This document shows, one piece after another, positions 22,232 through 23,622 of a DNA stretch of 23,622 nt. The position numbers and the translations under genes are program-made. The stretch is from Mariprofundaceae bacterium. Its GTDB lineage: Bacteria > Pseudomonadota > Zetaproteobacteria > Mariprofundales > Mariprofundaceae. Position 1 is the first letter of the stretch. The number at the start of each line of letters is the position of its first letter. Under the pieces are notes generated by a model. That model did no database searches. It was not told the origin of the DNA and saw only the letters and a list, made by a program, of their open reading frames with translations. Location: the NCBI GenBank assembly GCA_027018975.1, contig JALUXN010000019.1, positions 1-23,622 of the forward strand. The letters run 5' to 3'.

Positions 22232-23593
22232 ATGAGAGATAGAGAACCCCAACACACCATCGATACCCTGTTCATCAAAACCTACGGCTGCCAGATGAAT
22301 GAGTATGATTCATCGCGCATGGCGGATGTCATGAAGCAGGCCTACGGCTTGCGGCTTGTCGGCACGGCGGAAGAGGCGGATGTTATTCTGATCAACACCT
22401 GTTCGGTACGCGAAAAGGCGGAAGAGAAGGTCTATTCGGAGCTGGGTCGCTACAAAAAATTGAAAGATCAGCGCCCGGATATGATTATCGGTGTCGGCGG
22501 ATGTGTGGGTCAACAGGAGGGTGCGCGCATCCAACAACGCGCCCCTTATGTCGATCTTGTCTTCGGTCCGCAGACCTACCACCGGCTACCGGATATGATC
22601 AAAACGATCCGCCGGGAACGTGTCCGCATCACCGAGACCGATATGCCGGAGATCGAAAAATTCGATCATCTCCCCAACGTGGCGCACCATCAAACATCCG
22701 GCTTTGTCACCATCATGGAGGGGTGCGATAAGTTCTGCACCTTCTGCGTGGTGCCCTATACGCGCGGCCCGGAACTCTCACGCCCGGTCGAAGATATTTT
22801 GGCCGAATGCCGATCACTGCTGGATCAGGGCGCTGTGGAGATCACCCTGCTGGGACAGAACGTCAACGGCTATCGTGGCATCGGAGCAGATGAGGAGGAG
22901 TGGGATTTCACCATGCTCCTCTACGCCGTCGCCGCCCTGCCTAAGCTGCGTCGCCTGCGTTTTACCACCAGCCACCCGATGGAGATGACCGATGCGCTCT
23001 GTCAGGCATTTGCGGAATTGCCACAACTGATGCCATACCTGCATCTGCCGGTTCAATCCGGCTCCGACCGCATCCTGAAACTGATGCACCGCGGCCACCT
23101 GCGACACAGCTATCTGGAAATCATCGATACCCTGCGTCATCACTGCCCGGAGATCGCCCTCTCTTCCGATTTTATTGTCGGTTATCCCGGTGAGAGTGAT
23201 GAAGATTTCGAGGCCACCCTCGATCTGGTGCGGCAGGTCGGCTACGACTCCGCGTTCTGTTTCAAATACAGCCCTCGCCCCGGTACACCGGCAGCCAAAG
23301 TGGCCGATAATGTGCCGGAGGAGATCAAAGATAGCCGCCTGCAAGCACTGCTTGCTCTAACCCGTGAGCAGGCCGCGACTGCACTACAGCGGCAGGTGGG
23401 CAAAGAGATAGAGGTATTGGTCGAAAAAGAGAGCCGCAGCACCGGCGACATGCAAGGGCGCACCCCCGATTTCAAGATTGTCCATTTCCGCGGCAACCCC
23501 CGTCAAATCGGTCAAATCATGCCCCTGCGTATCACCGAAGCCTACGGACAATCCCTCCGCGGCGAGTTGATCCTACGCGAAGAGCGCATCTGA
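22232..23593 (+). CDS. miaB: tRNA-2-methylthio-N6-dimethylallyladenosine synthase MiaB
   Basis: MiaB is a radical-SAM enzyme that adds a methylthio group to i6A37 of tRNAs reading codons that start with U. The 453-residue product has an N-terminal UPF0004 domain with cysteines C20 ('TYGCQMNEYDS'), C57 ('NTCSVREKAEEKV') and C91 ('GGCVGQQEG') for the auxiliary cluster. The radical-SAM cluster motif C165-x3-C169-x2-C172 is in 'EGCDKFCTFCVVPYTRG'. A C-terminal TRAM domain (about 385-453) follows. 'SGSDRILKLMHRGH' and 'SSDFIVGYPGE' are also family landmarks and favour MiaB over RimO or MtaB. ATG 22232 has no evident Shine-Dalgarno sequence. After the stop, 23594-23622 holds only a short ACTCA-GT-TGAGT dyad. 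Confidence 0.96.
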   Translation: MRDREPQHTIDTLFIKTYGCQMNEYDSSRMADVMKQAYGLRLVGTAEEADVILINTCSVREKAEEKVYSELGRYKKLKDQRPDMIIGVGGCVGQQEGARIQQRAPYVDLVFGPQTYHRLPDMIKTIRRERVRITETDMPEIEKFDHLPNVAHHQTSGFVTIMEGCDKFCTFCVVPYTRGPELSRPVEDILAECRSLLDQGAVEITLLGQNVNGYRGIGADEEEWDFTMLLYAVAALPKLRRLRFTTSHPMEMTDALCQAFAELPQLMPYLHLPVQSGSDRILKLMHRGHLRHSYLEIIDTLRHHCPEIALSSDFIVGYPGESDEDFEATLDLVRQVGYDSAFCFKYSPRPGTPAAKVADNVPEEIKDSRLQALLALTREQAATALQRQVGKEIEVLVEKESRSTGDMQGRTPDFKIVHFRGNPRQIGQIMPLRITEAYGQSLRGELILREERI

Positions 23594-23622
23594 CGACCCG
23601 CGTGTTACTCAGTTGAGTGGCT

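Noticed and set aside
1..23622. CRISPR arrays, tRNA/rRNA genes, insertion sequences, prophage genes
   Set aside because: No regularly spaced repeats, cloverleaf-forming segments, transposase or integrase reading frames were seen on either strand.

Overview
The window is a dense stretch of chromosome from a Gram-negative proteobacterium. The evidence for a Gram-negative envelope is LPS genes (msbA, gmhB and a DUF374 acyltransferase), the EnvC/AmiC division amidase pair, and many signal peptides. Gene blocks such as xseB-ispA-dxs-tlyA and nadD-rsfS-rlmH-envC-ctpA-divergent polysaccharide deacetylase suggest a lineage outside the enteric bacteria. Zetaproteobacteria, Acidithiobacillia or a deep gammaproteobacterium are possible, but this placement is inference only. 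GTG and TTG starts are common. No rRNA, tRNA, CRISPR array, insertion sequence or prophage gene was recognised.

Layout. 1-5262 (minus strand) is one convergent-spaced transcription block: xseB (exonuclease VII small subunit), ispA (farnesyl diphosphate synthase), dxs (DXP synthase), tlyA (rRNA 2'-O-methyltransferase) and the N-terminal 492 residues of mfd, which runs off the left edge. 5391-6954 (minus) holds an orphan FetB/UPF0014-type permease, a small membrane-anchored helical protein and a DUF3426-type membrane protein. 7017-8052 (minus) is a two-gene accessory module: an XRE helix-turn-helix protein overlapping a Fic-domain protein, matching the known pair 'mobile mystery protein A/B'. 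It has an AT-rich promoter carrying two equally built dyads.

From 8335 to the right edge everything is on the plus strand: amiC, msbA, a DUF374 acyltransferase, trxB, gmhB, plsC, nadD, rsfS, rlmH, envC, ctpA and a YibQ-like deacetylase. A run of poorly characterised exported proteins follows: a TPR plus NTF2-like protein, a surface-antigen-like protein, a helical periplasmic protein and a glycine-zipper protein. A small cytosolic protein and miaB complete the window.

How the genes work together. The isoprenoid genes supply C15 precursors, ultimately for undecaprenyl carriers and quinones. msbA, gmhB, plsC and the DUF374 protein serve LPS and phospholipid assembly. amiC, envC, ctpA, the deacetylase and the exported proteins after it point to peptidoglycan remodelling at division. 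rsfS, rlmH, tlyA and miaB act on ribosomes or tRNA.

The most interesting item is the HTH/Fic pair. The HTH protein carries a C-terminal T-x-x-x-E-G motif of the kind that inhibits Fic enzymes, so it may be both transcriptional repressor and active-site antitoxin. The Fic core motif has Asn where the metal-binding Asp/Glu is expected.
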